This document shows, piece after piece, positions 1-6,741 of a DNA stretch of 15,154 bases (positions are counted from its first letter, which is position 1; the number at the start of each line of letters is the position of its first letter). This stretch comes from 2-02-FULL-62-17 sp046153355 (lineage in GTDB: Bacteria > Pseudomonadota > Gammaproteobacteria > Burkholderiales > SG8-39). A model generated the notes under the pieces. It saw nothing but the letters and a program-made list of their open reading frames with translations. It had not been told where the DNA came from and searched no databases. The translations under genes were made by a program, and so were the position numbers. The DNA is taken from contig JBJXEY010000409.1 of the NCBI GenBank assembly GCA_046153355.1, positions 1-15,154 on the forward strand, given 5' to 3'.

Positions 1-158
1 CCGCGTTGCAAGGCTTGCGCGTCTGTGTTCGCGGCTACGAATTCAACGCCAAGAACACCGTGTGCAATCATGTGGTCAACTGCATTCCCGCCGGCGCCAC
101 CAACGCCAAATACCTTGATCACTGTGCCATTCACTTGAGGTTCCACGATTTCGAACAT
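1..158 (-). CDS. ftsZ: Cell division GTPase FtsZ (partial, N-terminal 52 codons)
   Basis: FtsZ is the tubulin-like GTPase that polymerises into the Z ring at midcell and recruits the divisome. Only the first 52 codons are here; the gene runs off the low-coordinate edge. The start ATG at 158 has a strong GGAGG ribosome binding site 8 nt upstream. After a short variable N-terminus (MFEIVEPQVNG) comes the first GTP-binding strand and loop, VFGVGGAGGNAV at residues 16-27, and then the NTDAQAL element at residues 44-50; both are hallmarks of FtsZ. It follows ftsA after a 143 bp gap, the usual ftsA-ftsZ order at the end of a dcw cluster. The identification is secure although the GTPase signature loop (GGGTGTG type) and the C-terminal partner-binding tail lie outside the window. 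Confidence 0.96.
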   Translation of the reverse strand, partial: MFEIVEPQVNGTVIKVFGVGGAGGNAVDHMIAHGVLGVEFVAANTDAQALQR

Positions 159-301
159 TTTTTATACCTCCATGTTTTATTGAAAACCATCGCCTGATAT
201 CCAGGCCCCGCCGGAAAAATCACCTACAAAACCATCAAACCTAAAAAAACACCTTTTAGAAAGCTTGCGCCAGTAGTCACCACTTGCATTGCTCACACAT
301 G
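159..301 (-). other. ftsA-ftsZ intergenic region
   Basis: This 143 bp gap is the only sizeable non-coding stretch in the window. It is visibly more A+T rich than the genes. On the plus strand it carries two A-tracts each followed by ACCT (about 215-226 and 244-255), an imperfect direct repeat, and a short palindrome-like CCTGATATCCAGG at 193-205. In other bacteria this gap often carries a promoter or control site for ftsZ, but I could not find a convincing pair of -35/-10 boxes or a terminator hairpin. It also holds the ftsZ ribosome binding site. Confidence 0.6.
167..171 (-). promoter_or_regulatory. Ribosome binding site of ftsZ
   Basis: A perfect GGAGG on the minus strand sits 8 nt before the ftsZ ATG at 158. 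It is among the strongest Shine-Dalgarno sites in the window, fitting the high expression expected of FtsZ relative to its neighbours, and it fixes the ftsZ start. Confidence 0.85.
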
Positions 302-1537
302 CTAAAAATTGCGCTGAAACCATTCCCGCATTCTCGAAAATACTTGCTTGATCGACACGCCTTGCCGTGCGAGCAAACCGCGTTCCATTTGCGTTCGCCC
401 CTCGATCAGCAGACCGACAACCGTGGCGTAGCGCGGGCTGCGCACCACATCCGATAATCCACCCGAGTAGCGCGGCACACCCAGGCGCACCGGCATGTGA
501 AAAATTTCCTCGCCCAGATCAACCATGCCTTGCATCACCGAACTGCCACCAGTGAGCACTAGACCCGAGGATAGCAACTCTTCATAGCCCGAATCGCGCA
601 ATACCTTTTGTACTAACGAGTACAACTCCTCGACACGCGGCTCGATCACTTCGGCCAACACCTGGCGCGACAACTGGCGCGAGGGGCGATCGCCAACGCC
701 CGGCACTTCGATGTTTTCCCCAGCATCGGCGAGCTGCCGCAAGGCGCAGCCAAAGCGAATTTTCAAATCTTCCGCATCCGCGGTTGGGGTGCGCAGCGCC
801 ATGGCGATATCGTTGGTGATTTGATCGCCGGCAATCGGCACCACCGCGGTATGACGTATCGCGCCTTCGCGAAATACCGCGATATCAGTGGTGCCACCGC
901 CTATGTCCACCAGGCAAACGCCCAGCTCCTTCTCATCCTCGGTGAGTACCGCCAGCGAGGAAGCCAGAGGTTGCAACACCAAGTCGCTCACCTCCAGACC
1001 GCAGCGGCGCACGCACTTGACTATGTTTTGCGCCGCGCTGACCGCGCCGGTGACGATATGCACTTTGACTTCTAGCCGCACGCCGCTCATACCCATGGGC
1101 TCGCGCACCCCATCCTGCCCATCGACAATGAATTCCTGGGTAAGAATATGCAGCACTTGCTGATCGGTGGGGATCGGCATGGCGCGCGCGGTTTCTATCG
1201 CGCGTTGCACATCCAGCGCCGTGACTTCCTTGTCTTTCACCGCCACCATGCCGGTGGAATTGAAGCTGCGGATATGGCTTCCGGCGATACCGGTGTAGAC
1301 GCGCGCGATCTTGCAATCGGCCATCAGTTCGGCCTCTTCCAAGGCGCGCTGAATGGCATTTACGGTGGATTCGATATTCACCACCACGCCCTTTTTTAGC
1401 CCGCGCGATTCGTGGCTGCCAAGGCCAACGATTTCCATGCGTCCATCTGGCGCGAGTTCGGCGACCACCGCCACCACCTTGGATGTGCCAATGTCCAGGC
1501 CAACGATCAGATTCTTGTTGTCGTTTCTCAATGCCAT
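302..1537 (-). CDS. ftsA: Cell division protein FtsA
   Basis: FtsA is the actin-like ATPase that tethers FtsZ filaments to the inner membrane and relays signals to the later divisome proteins. The 411-residue product has the family's normal length. It shows the actin-fold nucleotide motifs in order: phosphate-1 GLDIGTSK (13-20), phosphate-2 DIGGGTTD (211-218) and adenosine LTGGSS (328-333). The FtsA-specific 1C domain would lie near residues 85-165. The last 17 residues (about 395-411, with ...REWFQRNF) look like the amphipathic membrane-targeting helix. The start ATG at 1537 lies 9 nt after the ftsQ stop. Its ribosome binding site is weak (AGGT overlapping the ftsQ TAG), so translation probably depends on ftsQ. 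The stop is TAG. Confidence 0.97.
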   Translation of the reverse strand: MALRNDNKNLIVGLDIGTSKVVAVVAELAPDGRMEIVGLGSHESRGLKKGVVVNIESTVNAIQRALEEAELMADCKIARVYTGIAGSHIRSFNSTGMVAVKDKEVTALDVQRAIETARAMPIPTDQQVLHILTQEFIVDGQDGVREPMGMSGVRLEVKVHIVTGAVSAAQNIVKCVRRCGLEVSDLVLQPLASSLAVLTEDEKELGVCLVDIGGGTTDIAVFREGAIRHTAVVPIAGDQITNDIAMALRTPTADAEDLKIRFGCALRQLADAGENIEVPGVGDRPSRQLSRQVLAEVIEPRVEELYSLVQKVLRDSGYEELLSSGLVLTGGSSVMQGMVDLGEEIFHMPVRLGVPRYSGGLSDVVRSPRYATVVGLLIEGRTQMERGLLARQGVSIKQVFSRMREWFQRNF

Positions 1538-1546
1538 TTGTCGAAC

Positions 1547-2317
1547 CTAAACTTTCGCTCGCGGCGCGTTGTTGCCAGGCTTGGCGTCTTCGGCGCGCTG
1601 CAGACCCGGCACACGCAATACAAAACCGTTGGGGTAGCGAAGATCCACGTAATCCAGGCGTCGTTTCATCGGCGCCAAGGCACGCGGATAGGCGTCGACA
1701 AAACGCGCCAGGCGCTCTTTGACCGTGTCCTTGGGGAGGTCTCGCCCCAGTTGAATGACCAATCCGGAATCCAATTTCAATTGCCAGGCGTGTCGCTCGC
1801 TCAACACAATCTGCCGCGGCACCACGGCGAGCGGCGCCAGCAAACGGGCGAATTCCGCGTAACTCTCCGCCACGCCCTTTGCCGACCCTTGTGGCCCTGA
1901 GAACAGCGGAAGATCGCTAGTGGTGCTGGCGGAAAATAGCTCACCGTAAATATTAACGAGCGTGCCGTCTTCGCGTCGCCCCCAACGCGCCAGTTCGACG
2001 TGCTCCTCCAGACGCACTTCCAGGCGATCGGGCCACTGCCGACGCACCACGGCGCGGCGCACCCATGGAACCGATTCGAATTGTTTGCGTACCACCTCGA
2101 GGTTCGAGGTAAAAAATGTTCCCTGCACCCGGCTTTGAAGGGCATTGACGATGTCCGCGCGCGCGACTCTGGTTAATTCACCTTCAATGCGAATCGCCTT
2201 GAGTGGAAAGGCTGGTGAGCGAGCGAGTTCATACACTCCCACAGCGGCCGTGGCAGCGGCTACCAATACGAAAAGACAATTGGCGATGAGGTTCATCAAG
2301 CGCGGGTTATCCCACAT
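1547..2317 (-). CDS. ftsQ: Cell division protein FtsQ
   Basis: FtsQ is a bitopic inner-membrane protein that forms the FtsQLB complex and links early and late divisome proteins. The 256-residue product has a short cytoplasmic N-terminus and one hydrophobic segment (about residues 9-28). A POTRA domain follows at about 37-105, beginning FPLKAIRIEG and including SVPWVRRAVVRRQWP (82-96), typical of FtsQ. The periplasmic beta domain ends in a DLRYPNGFVLR stretch, also characteristic. The ATG at 2317 overlaps the end of ddlB by 11 nt. A later ATG (residue 8) is possible, but the MWDNPRLMNLIAN opening resembles betaproteobacterial FtsQ. The upstream site is only a G-run, so coupling to ddlB is likely. 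The stop is TAG, 9 nt before ftsA. Confidence 0.95.
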   Translation of the reverse strand: MWDNPRLMNLIANCLFVLVAAATAAVGVYELARSPAFPLKAIRIEGELTRVARADIVNALQSRVQGTFFTSNLEVVRKQFESVPWVRRAVVRRQWPDRLEVRLEEHVELARWGRREDGTLVNIYGELFSASTTSDLPLFSGPQGSAKGVAESYAEFARLLAPLAVVPRQIVLSERHAWQLKLDSGLVIQLGRDLPKDTVKERLARFVDAYPRALAPMKRRLDYVDLRYPNGFVLRVPGLQRAEDAKPGNNAPRAKV

Positions 2318-3311
2318 GGGCTTGCCCCCGATTCAACCTTGACTCAACCCCCAGCGACACCGCATCGGCGTGCTCACTCTCGCCGCAATGGGCAAGCGCC
2401 AGTATCCGCAGACACAAATCGCCAAATGAAATACCCGCCTGCCGCGCCGCCATCGGCACCAAGGAATGGTCGGTCATGCCAGGCGAGGTGTTGATCTCGA
2501 GGAAATAGGGCTCACCCTTTTGGTCAACAATCAAATCCGCCCTTCCCCAGCCGCGACAACCCAGGAGCGCGTAGGCGCGCAGGGCTTGCGCTTGTAAAGC
2601 CTGCTCCTCGTGCTCGGGCAATCCGCAGGGAACGATGTATTGCGTGTCGTTGGCCAGGTACTTGGCTTCGTAGTCGTAGAAATCGCGTGGCGTCTGCAAG
2701 CGGATAAGGGGCAAAGGCGATTCATCCAATATGCCCGCTGTCAATTCCGTACCCTCAATGAACTGCTCGGCAATAACCACTTTGTCATGCGCTGCGGCCA
2801 GTGCATAGGCCCCGGCAATATCCTCGACACGGCGTACCTTGCTCATGCCAATCGAAGAACCTTCGCTGGCCGGTTTCACCATCAACGGTAATCCCAAATG
2901 GGCAACCAATTCCTGTGCATTGGTGTGGTGGCTCAACTGTGCGTACGCCGGTGTGGGTATGCCCGCGCCCAACCACAAGAGCTTGGTGCGCAATTTATCC
3001 ATTGCCAATGCGCTAGCCAGCACCCCAGAGCCCGTATAAGGAATGCCGTAAAGTTCCAGCGCGCCTTGTACGGTGCCGTCTTCGCCGTATCGGCCGTGCA
3101 GGGCGATAAAAACACGTGCGAAGGCTTCGCGTCTTAAATCATCCAGAGACCGGCGCGCCGGATCGAATTCATATGCATCCACGCCCGCCGCGCGCAGCGC
3201 CGCCAAAACCATGGCGCCGCTTTTCAACGATACGTCGCGCTCCGCCGAACGACCGCCCATCATCACGGCGACTTTGCCGAAGCTGGCCGGATGCGGCAAC
3301 GCGGCGTTCAC
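2307..3311 (-). CDS. ddlB: D-alanine--D-alanine ligase (DdlB)
   Basis: This cytoplasmic ATP-grasp enzyme joins two D-Ala to make the dipeptide that MurF uses. I place the start at the GTG at 3311. It gives a GTGA overlap with the murB stop, has AGAGG 6 nt upstream, and opens just before the conserved GKVAVMMGGRSAERDVS. The frame stays open upstream to 3410, but those 33 residues are not family-like. Key residues are visible: Glu24 in SAERDVSL, LHGRYGEDG (71-79), EGSSIGM (150-156), EAKY with Lys217/Tyr218 (the Tyr fits D-Ala-D-Ala rather than D-Lac specificity), GRADL (256-260) and the metal-binding EINTSPGMT (272-280). At 334 residues it exceeds E. coli DdlB (306), mainly through a C-terminal tail after about residue 308 plus a few residues at the N-terminus. 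Confidence 0.96.
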   Translation of the reverse strand: MNAALPHPASFGKVAVMMGGRSAERDVSLKSGAMVLAALRAAGVDAYEFDPARRSLDDLRREAFARVFIALHGRYGEDGTVQGALELYGIPYTGSGVLASALAMDKLRTKLLWLGAGIPTPAYAQLSHHTNAQELVAHLGLPLMVKPASEGSSIGMSKVRRVEDIAGAYALAAAHDKVVIAEQFIEGTELTAGILDESPLPLIRLQTPRDFYDYEAKYLANDTQYIVPCGLPEHEEQALQAQALRAYALLGCRGWGRADLIVDQKGEPYFLEINTSPGMTDHSLVPMAARQAGISFGDLCLRILALAHCGESEHADAVSLGVESRLNRGQAHVG

Positions 3312-4279
3312 AATTGACCTCTCTTCGGTGCCGCTTCGGCATTGCCACGTTTCGTTTCGTCGCCGATGACCCGCACTTCCGGTACTAGCGCGACGCCGAA
3401 CTTGAAGCACACCGTCTCCATCGTATGTGCAATCAGCGCCTCAATATCCGCAGCAGTTGCCTTGCGGCCTGGATTGACAATGAAATTAGCGTGCTTATCC
3501 GAGATTTGCGCACCACCAATAGCGAAACCCTTCAAACCACAGGCCTCGATCAGGCGCGCGGCGAAATCGCCTTCGGGGTTGCGGAAAACCGATCCCGCAT
3601 TGGGCAAACCCAAAGGTTGCGTCGCGATGCGCCTGGCTAGCAGTTCGCGAATGCGCAGACGCGCCTGCACGCCATCACCCGGGGGGAAAAAGAACTTCCC
3701 ACCCACGAACCATTCGTCAAACCCAAGCTTATTCCCGCCGCGCAACGCAACGTGCCGGTAGCCCAATTCGAAATCCTCTGGCAGGCGTTCGCGAACATCG
3801 CCCGACCGGTCTAGGGTGCTCACCGAACGTACGAACTGCCAAATCTCCGCCCCGTAACACCCCGCATTCATCGCCAATGCGCCGCCCACTGTGCCTGGCA
3901 CGCCCGCGAGGAATTCAGCACCCTCGCGATTTTGCAGCGCGGCGAAGCGCGCTAGTTTGGGGCAGGCAGCGGCGGCACTGGCAAATAACGCTTCGCCTTC
4001 GATCCGCATCGCCGCATGGGAGCTGTGCATCAGTACCACCGTGCCGCGAAATCCGCCATCGCGCACTAAAAGATTACTACCCAATCCGACAAAACATATT
4101 GCTTCACCGGGGGCGCACTGCCGCAGGAACAATGCCAAGTCATCGCAATCGGCGGGGATAAAAACTCTCTCTGCTCGCCCGCCTGCCCGCCAGGAGACAT
4201 GTCGCGCCATGGATTCATCAAACAAGAACCGCCCGCGCAAGGTGGCCATGCCGGAAGCGATCACGTCGGCCATGTTCAT
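3308..4279 (-). CDS. murB: UDP-N-acetylenolpyruvoylglucosamine reductase (MurB)
   Basis: MurB is a cytoplasmic FAD enzyme that reduces UDP-GlcNAc-enolpyruvate with NADPH to UDP-MurNAc, the second committed step of peptidoglycan precursor synthesis. The 323-residue product shows the FAD-binding signatures GLGSNLLVRDGG (65-76) and GVPGTVGGALAMNAGCYG (126-143), a GYRH element (173-176), the catalytic serine in NAGSVFRNP (Ser230) and the catalytic glutamate in VPEVRVIG (Glu301). After Glu301 there is a low-complexity charged tail of about 15 residues. The ATG at 4279 overlaps the murC stop as ATGA; a second ATG two codons later (4273) is possible. No strong ribosome binding site is seen, which again suggests coupling. 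murB inside the cluster, before ddlB, is seen in betaproteobacteria and other lineages but not in E. coli. Confidence 0.96.
   Translation of the reverse strand: MNMADVIASGMATLRGRFLFDESMARHVSWRAGGRAERVFIPADCDDLALFLRQCAPGEAICFVGLGSNLLVRDGGFRGTVVLMHSSHAAMRIEGEALFASAAAACPKLARFAALQNREGAEFLAGVPGTVGGALAMNAGCYGAEIWQFVRSVSTLDRSGDVRERLPEDFELGYRHVALRGGNKLGFDEWFVGGKFFFPPGDGVQARLRIRELLARRIATQPLGLPNAGSVFRNPEGDFAARLIEACGLKGFAIGGAQISDKHANFIVNPGRKATAADIEALIAHTMETVCFKFGVALVPEVRVIGDETKRGNAEAAPKRGQL
3318..3322 (-). promoter_or_regulatory. Ribosome binding site of ddlB, decides the GTG start
   Basis: AGAGG on the minus strand lies 6 nt before the GTG at 3311, inside the last codons of murB. No comparable reason supports the longer reading from 3410, which would intrude about 100 nt into murB. 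Confidence 0.65.
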
Positions 4280-5667
4280 TGTGTCCCAGCCTGTACGACG
4301 AGAGCCGCCACCGAACCGATCGAGCCCGCACCCATGGTGATCACTACGTCTCCATCGTGGGCCGCTTTTATTATCGCGGCGGGCATATCGGCGATTTCGG
4401 CAACGAATACTGGCTCGATACGGCCGGCTACGCGAATGGCGCGCGCTAACGAGCGCCCATCTGCGGCAACGATGGGAGCCTCCCCCGCCGCGTAGACCTC
4501 GCCCAAGAGCAGCGCATCGGGCTCCGACAATACCTTGACGAAGTCCTCGAACAAATCGCGCGTGCGCGTATAACGATGCGGTTGAAACGCCAAAACAATG
4601 CGTCGCCCTGGGAACGCCCCGCGTGCCGCGGAAAGCGTGGCGCGCATCTCGGCGGGATGGTGGCCGTAATCGTCGACCAGCGTGAAGCTACTAGCACGGC
4701 CATTGGGAACAATCTCGCCGTAGCGTTGAAAGCGCCGGCCCACGCCGCGAAATTCCGCCAGCGCCTTCGCGATGGCCGCATCGTCAACGCCCAGTTCACT
4801 GGCCACCGCGATAGCGGATAAGGCGTTCAACACGTTGTGCCGCCCGGGCAAATTGAGTGTGATATCCAGAGGGCGCCCGCCTTCGCGAATACATTTGAAT
4901 TGCATCCGTTCGCCTTCGACGATATCGGTCGCGCGCACCATCGCCTCGGCGTGGGTGCCATAGGTGACGATCGGTTTGGAGACAAAGGGCAGGATTTCGC
5001 GAACATTGCGATCGTCGATGCACAAAATCGCACTGCCGTAGAAAGGCAGGTTCTGCAAAAATTCGATGAAAGCTTGTTTCAATTTCGCGAAATCGTGCTG
5101 GTAGGTTTCCATATGATCGGCGTCAATATTGGTCACCACCGCCATCACCGGTTGCAGGTGAAGAAATGACGCATCCGATTCATCGGCTTCCACGACAATG
5201 AATTCCCCCAACCCAAGGCGCGCATTGGAGCCCGCTGCATTGAGCCTGCCGCCAATCACGAAGGTTGGATCAAGCCCACCTTCGGCAAGCACACTGGCCA
5301 CCAGGCTCGTGGTCGTCGTCTTGCCATGCGTGCCAGCCACCGCGATGCCCTGGCGCAAACGCATCAACTCGGCGAGCATCAAGGCGCGCGGCACCACGGG
5401 TATGCGACGCGCGCGCGCGGCGAGCACTTCTGGATTATCCGATTTCACTGCGGTGGAGACGACCACGACATCTGCATCAGCAACGTTCGCCGCGTCGTGA
5501 CCAAGAGTAATGTTCGCGCCCAAGCTGGCGAGCCGCTCGGTAACCGCCCCTGTCGCCAAATCGGAACCGCTAATTTCAAAATCCAAGTTCAACAACACTT
5601 CGGCAATGCCGCTCATGCCACTACCGCCGATGCCGACGAAATGGATGCGTTTGACCTTGTGCTTCAC
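4276..5667 (-). CDS. murC: UDP-N-acetylmuramate--L-alanine ligase (MurC)
   Basis: MurC adds L-Ala to UDP-MurNAc with ATP, the first of the four Mur ligase steps in the cytoplasm. I choose the GTG at 5667, giving 463 residues. It makes a GTGA overlap with the murG stop, has AGGTGG just upstream, and starts a typical N-terminus (MKHKVKRIHFVGIGGSGMSG). The open frame extends six codons further to a TTG at 5685, which is less likely. In this numbering the N-terminal Rossmann-like motif is HFVGIGGSGMSG (9-20), the ATP P-loop is GTHGKTTTT (112-120), with EADESD at 160-165, NIDADHM at 180-186, GRHNVLNALSA at 275-285 and DDYGHHP at 332-338. All are standard MurC signatures, and THGKTTT separates it from MurD, E and F, which have (T/S)NGKT. 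Confidence 0.97.
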   Translation of the reverse strand: MKHKVKRIHFVGIGGSGMSGIAEVLLNLDFEISGSDLATGAVTERLASLGANITLGHDAANVADADVVVVSTAVKSDNPEVLAARARRIPVVPRALMLAELMRLRQGIAVAGTHGKTTTTSLVASVLAEGGLDPTFVIGGRLNAAGSNARLGLGEFIVVEADESDASFLHLQPVMAVVTNIDADHMETYQHDFAKLKQAFIEFLQNLPFYGSAILCIDDRNVREILPFVSKPIVTYGTHAEAMVRATDIVEGERMQFKCIREGGRPLDITLNLPGRHNVLNALSAIAVASELGVDDAAIAKALAEFRGVGRRFQRYGEIVPNGRASSFTLVDDYGHHPAEMRATLSAARGAFPGRRIVLAFQPHRYTRTRDLFEDFVKVLSEPDALLLGEVYAAGEAPIVAADGRSLARAIRVAGRIEPVFVAEIADMPAAIIKAAHDGDVVITMGAGSIGSVAALVVQAGTQ

Positions 5668-6725
5668 GCGGCCACCTGTTTGCAAATTTCGGCCACGTGG
5701 CGCGTTGCATCGGGTTTGCTCATGGTCCGAGCGCGTTCGGCCATCTGCGCCAGTTTTTCGCGCGTGAACCCCTGGATCAAATCCGCAAGAACCTGAGCAG
5801 AGAGATCGCTCTGCGGCAGCAATACCGCCGCGCCCGCCTCAGAGAGAAAACGCGCATTGCCGGTCTGATGATCGTCCACCGCATGCGGATAGGGAATCAG
5901 GATGCTTGCCACGCCCGCGCAAGCAAGCTCCGAAACGGTGAGCGCGCCGGCGCGGCAGATCACCACGTCTGCCTCGGCCAAGGCAGCGCCGACATCGTCG
6001 ATAAATTCCACGCTGTGCGCGCGAACCTGCGCCTCGCGATAACCGGCTTCGACCACGTCAAGATGACCGCGCCCGGTCTGATGAACGATGCCGGGACGAA
6101 ATTGCGAAGGCAACAGGGCGATCGCGCCCGGAAGCGCGTCATTGATGGCCTTGGCGCCTAGGCTTCCGCCCATCACCAGGACCTGAAGCGGGCCTTGGCG
6201 CTGGGCGTAACGCCCGCGCGGCTCCGCGATAGCTGCGATTTCTTCACGTACCGGATTCCCAATCGTTTCTGCTTTTGACAACTTGGTCGGAAACGCCGTC
6301 AACACCCGATCAGCCACTTTGGACAAAACGCGATTTGCGAGACCCGCGACGGAGTTCTGCTCGTGAATCACCAAGGGACGACCGAAAAACACCGCCATCA
6401 TACCGCCAGGAAAGGACTGAAATCCACCCAAACCCAATACCACATCCGGTTTATTTGCGAGGATTGCCCTGCCGCCTATCCAGAATGCGCGCAGCAGCCG
6501 CCATGGCAACAGCGCGAACGCCAACGGCCCCTTGCCACGAAGGCCGGAGAAATCCATCCACGCCATCTCGATGCCACGCGCCGGAACCAAGCGCGCCTCG
6601 ATACCAGTACGGCTGCCCAGCCACACCACACGCCAATTTTCGCCGCGCAGACACTCGGCAACGGCGAGCCCCGGAAACACATGCCCACCGGTTCCTCCCG
6701 CCATGATCATGATGGTGCGCGCCAC
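5664..6725 (-). CDS. murG: Lipid II synthase, UDP-GlcNAc transferase MurG
   Basis: MurG transfers GlcNAc from UDP-GlcNAc to lipid I on the inner face of the cytoplasmic membrane, making lipid II. I place the start at the GTG at 6725, which has GGAGG 9 nt upstream and opens with MARTIMIMAGGTGGHVFPG; the frame continues 11 codons further to another GTG (6758) without a family-like sequence. The product is 353 residues, close to E. coli MurG (355). Signatures in this numbering are the glycine-rich loop GGTGGHVFPGLA (10-21), HEQNS (121-125), the second glycine-rich loop MGGSLGA (185-191), RAGALTVSELA (258-268) and DDHQTGNA (284-291). This is a GT-B glycosyltransferase of family GT28. It lies 16 nt after ftsW and overlaps murC. 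Confidence 0.97.
   Translation of the reverse strand: MARTIMIMAGGTGGHVFPGLAVAECLRGENWRVVWLGSRTGIEARLVPARGIEMAWMDFSGLRGKGPLAFALLPWRLLRAFWIGGRAILANKPDVVLGLGGFQSFPGGMMAVFFGRPLVIHEQNSVAGLANRVLSKVADRVLTAFPTKLSKAETIGNPVREEIAAIAEPRGRYAQRQGPLQVLVMGGSLGAKAINDALPGAIALLPSQFRPGIVHQTGRGHLDVVEAGYREAQVRAHSVEFIDDVGAALAEADVVICRAGALTVSELACAGVASILIPYPHAVDDHQTGNARFLSEAGAAVLLPQSDLSAQVLADLIQGFTREKLAQMAERARTMSKPDATRHVAEICKQVAA
5672..5677 (-). promoter_or_regulatory. Ribosome binding site of murC, decides the GTG start
   Basis: AGGTGG on the minus strand lies 4 nt before the GTG at 5667 (6 nt if only AGGT pairs). It sits between the two candidate starts, so it can serve the GTG but not the TTG at 5685. Confidence 0.5.
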
Positions 6726-6734
6726 GGTGTCCGC

Positions 6735-6739
6735 CCTCC
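6735..6739 (-). promoter_or_regulatory. Ribosome binding site of murG, decides the start
   Basis: A full GGAGG on the minus strand lies 9 nt before the GTG at 6725. It falls in the 16 nt gap between the ftsW stop and murG. Because it lies downstream of the other candidate (GTG at 6758), it argues for the shorter protein. Confidence 0.8.
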
Positions 6740-6741
6740 GC

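Noticed and set aside
161..166. TATAAA just before ftsZ, resembling a -10 box
   Set aside because: It lies between the ribosome binding site and the ATG, so a transcript starting there could not carry the binding site, and there is no matching -35.
6..197. A 63-codon plus-strand frame at the window start
   Set aside because: It is the complement of the ftsZ N-terminal codons and the gap upstream.
193..205. CCTGATATCCAGG as a terminator stem
   Set aside because: The stem is only about 4 bp and is not followed by a T-run on the minus strand.
1412..1900. A 162-codon plus-strand frame spanning ftsA and ftsQ
   Set aside because: It crosses two real genes on the other strand and its composition is that of a shadow frame.
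5326..5796. A 156-codon plus-strand frame opposite the murC/murG junction
   Set aside because: Antisense to the P-loop and N-terminal regions of murC and the end of murG; no motif or ribosome binding site supports it.
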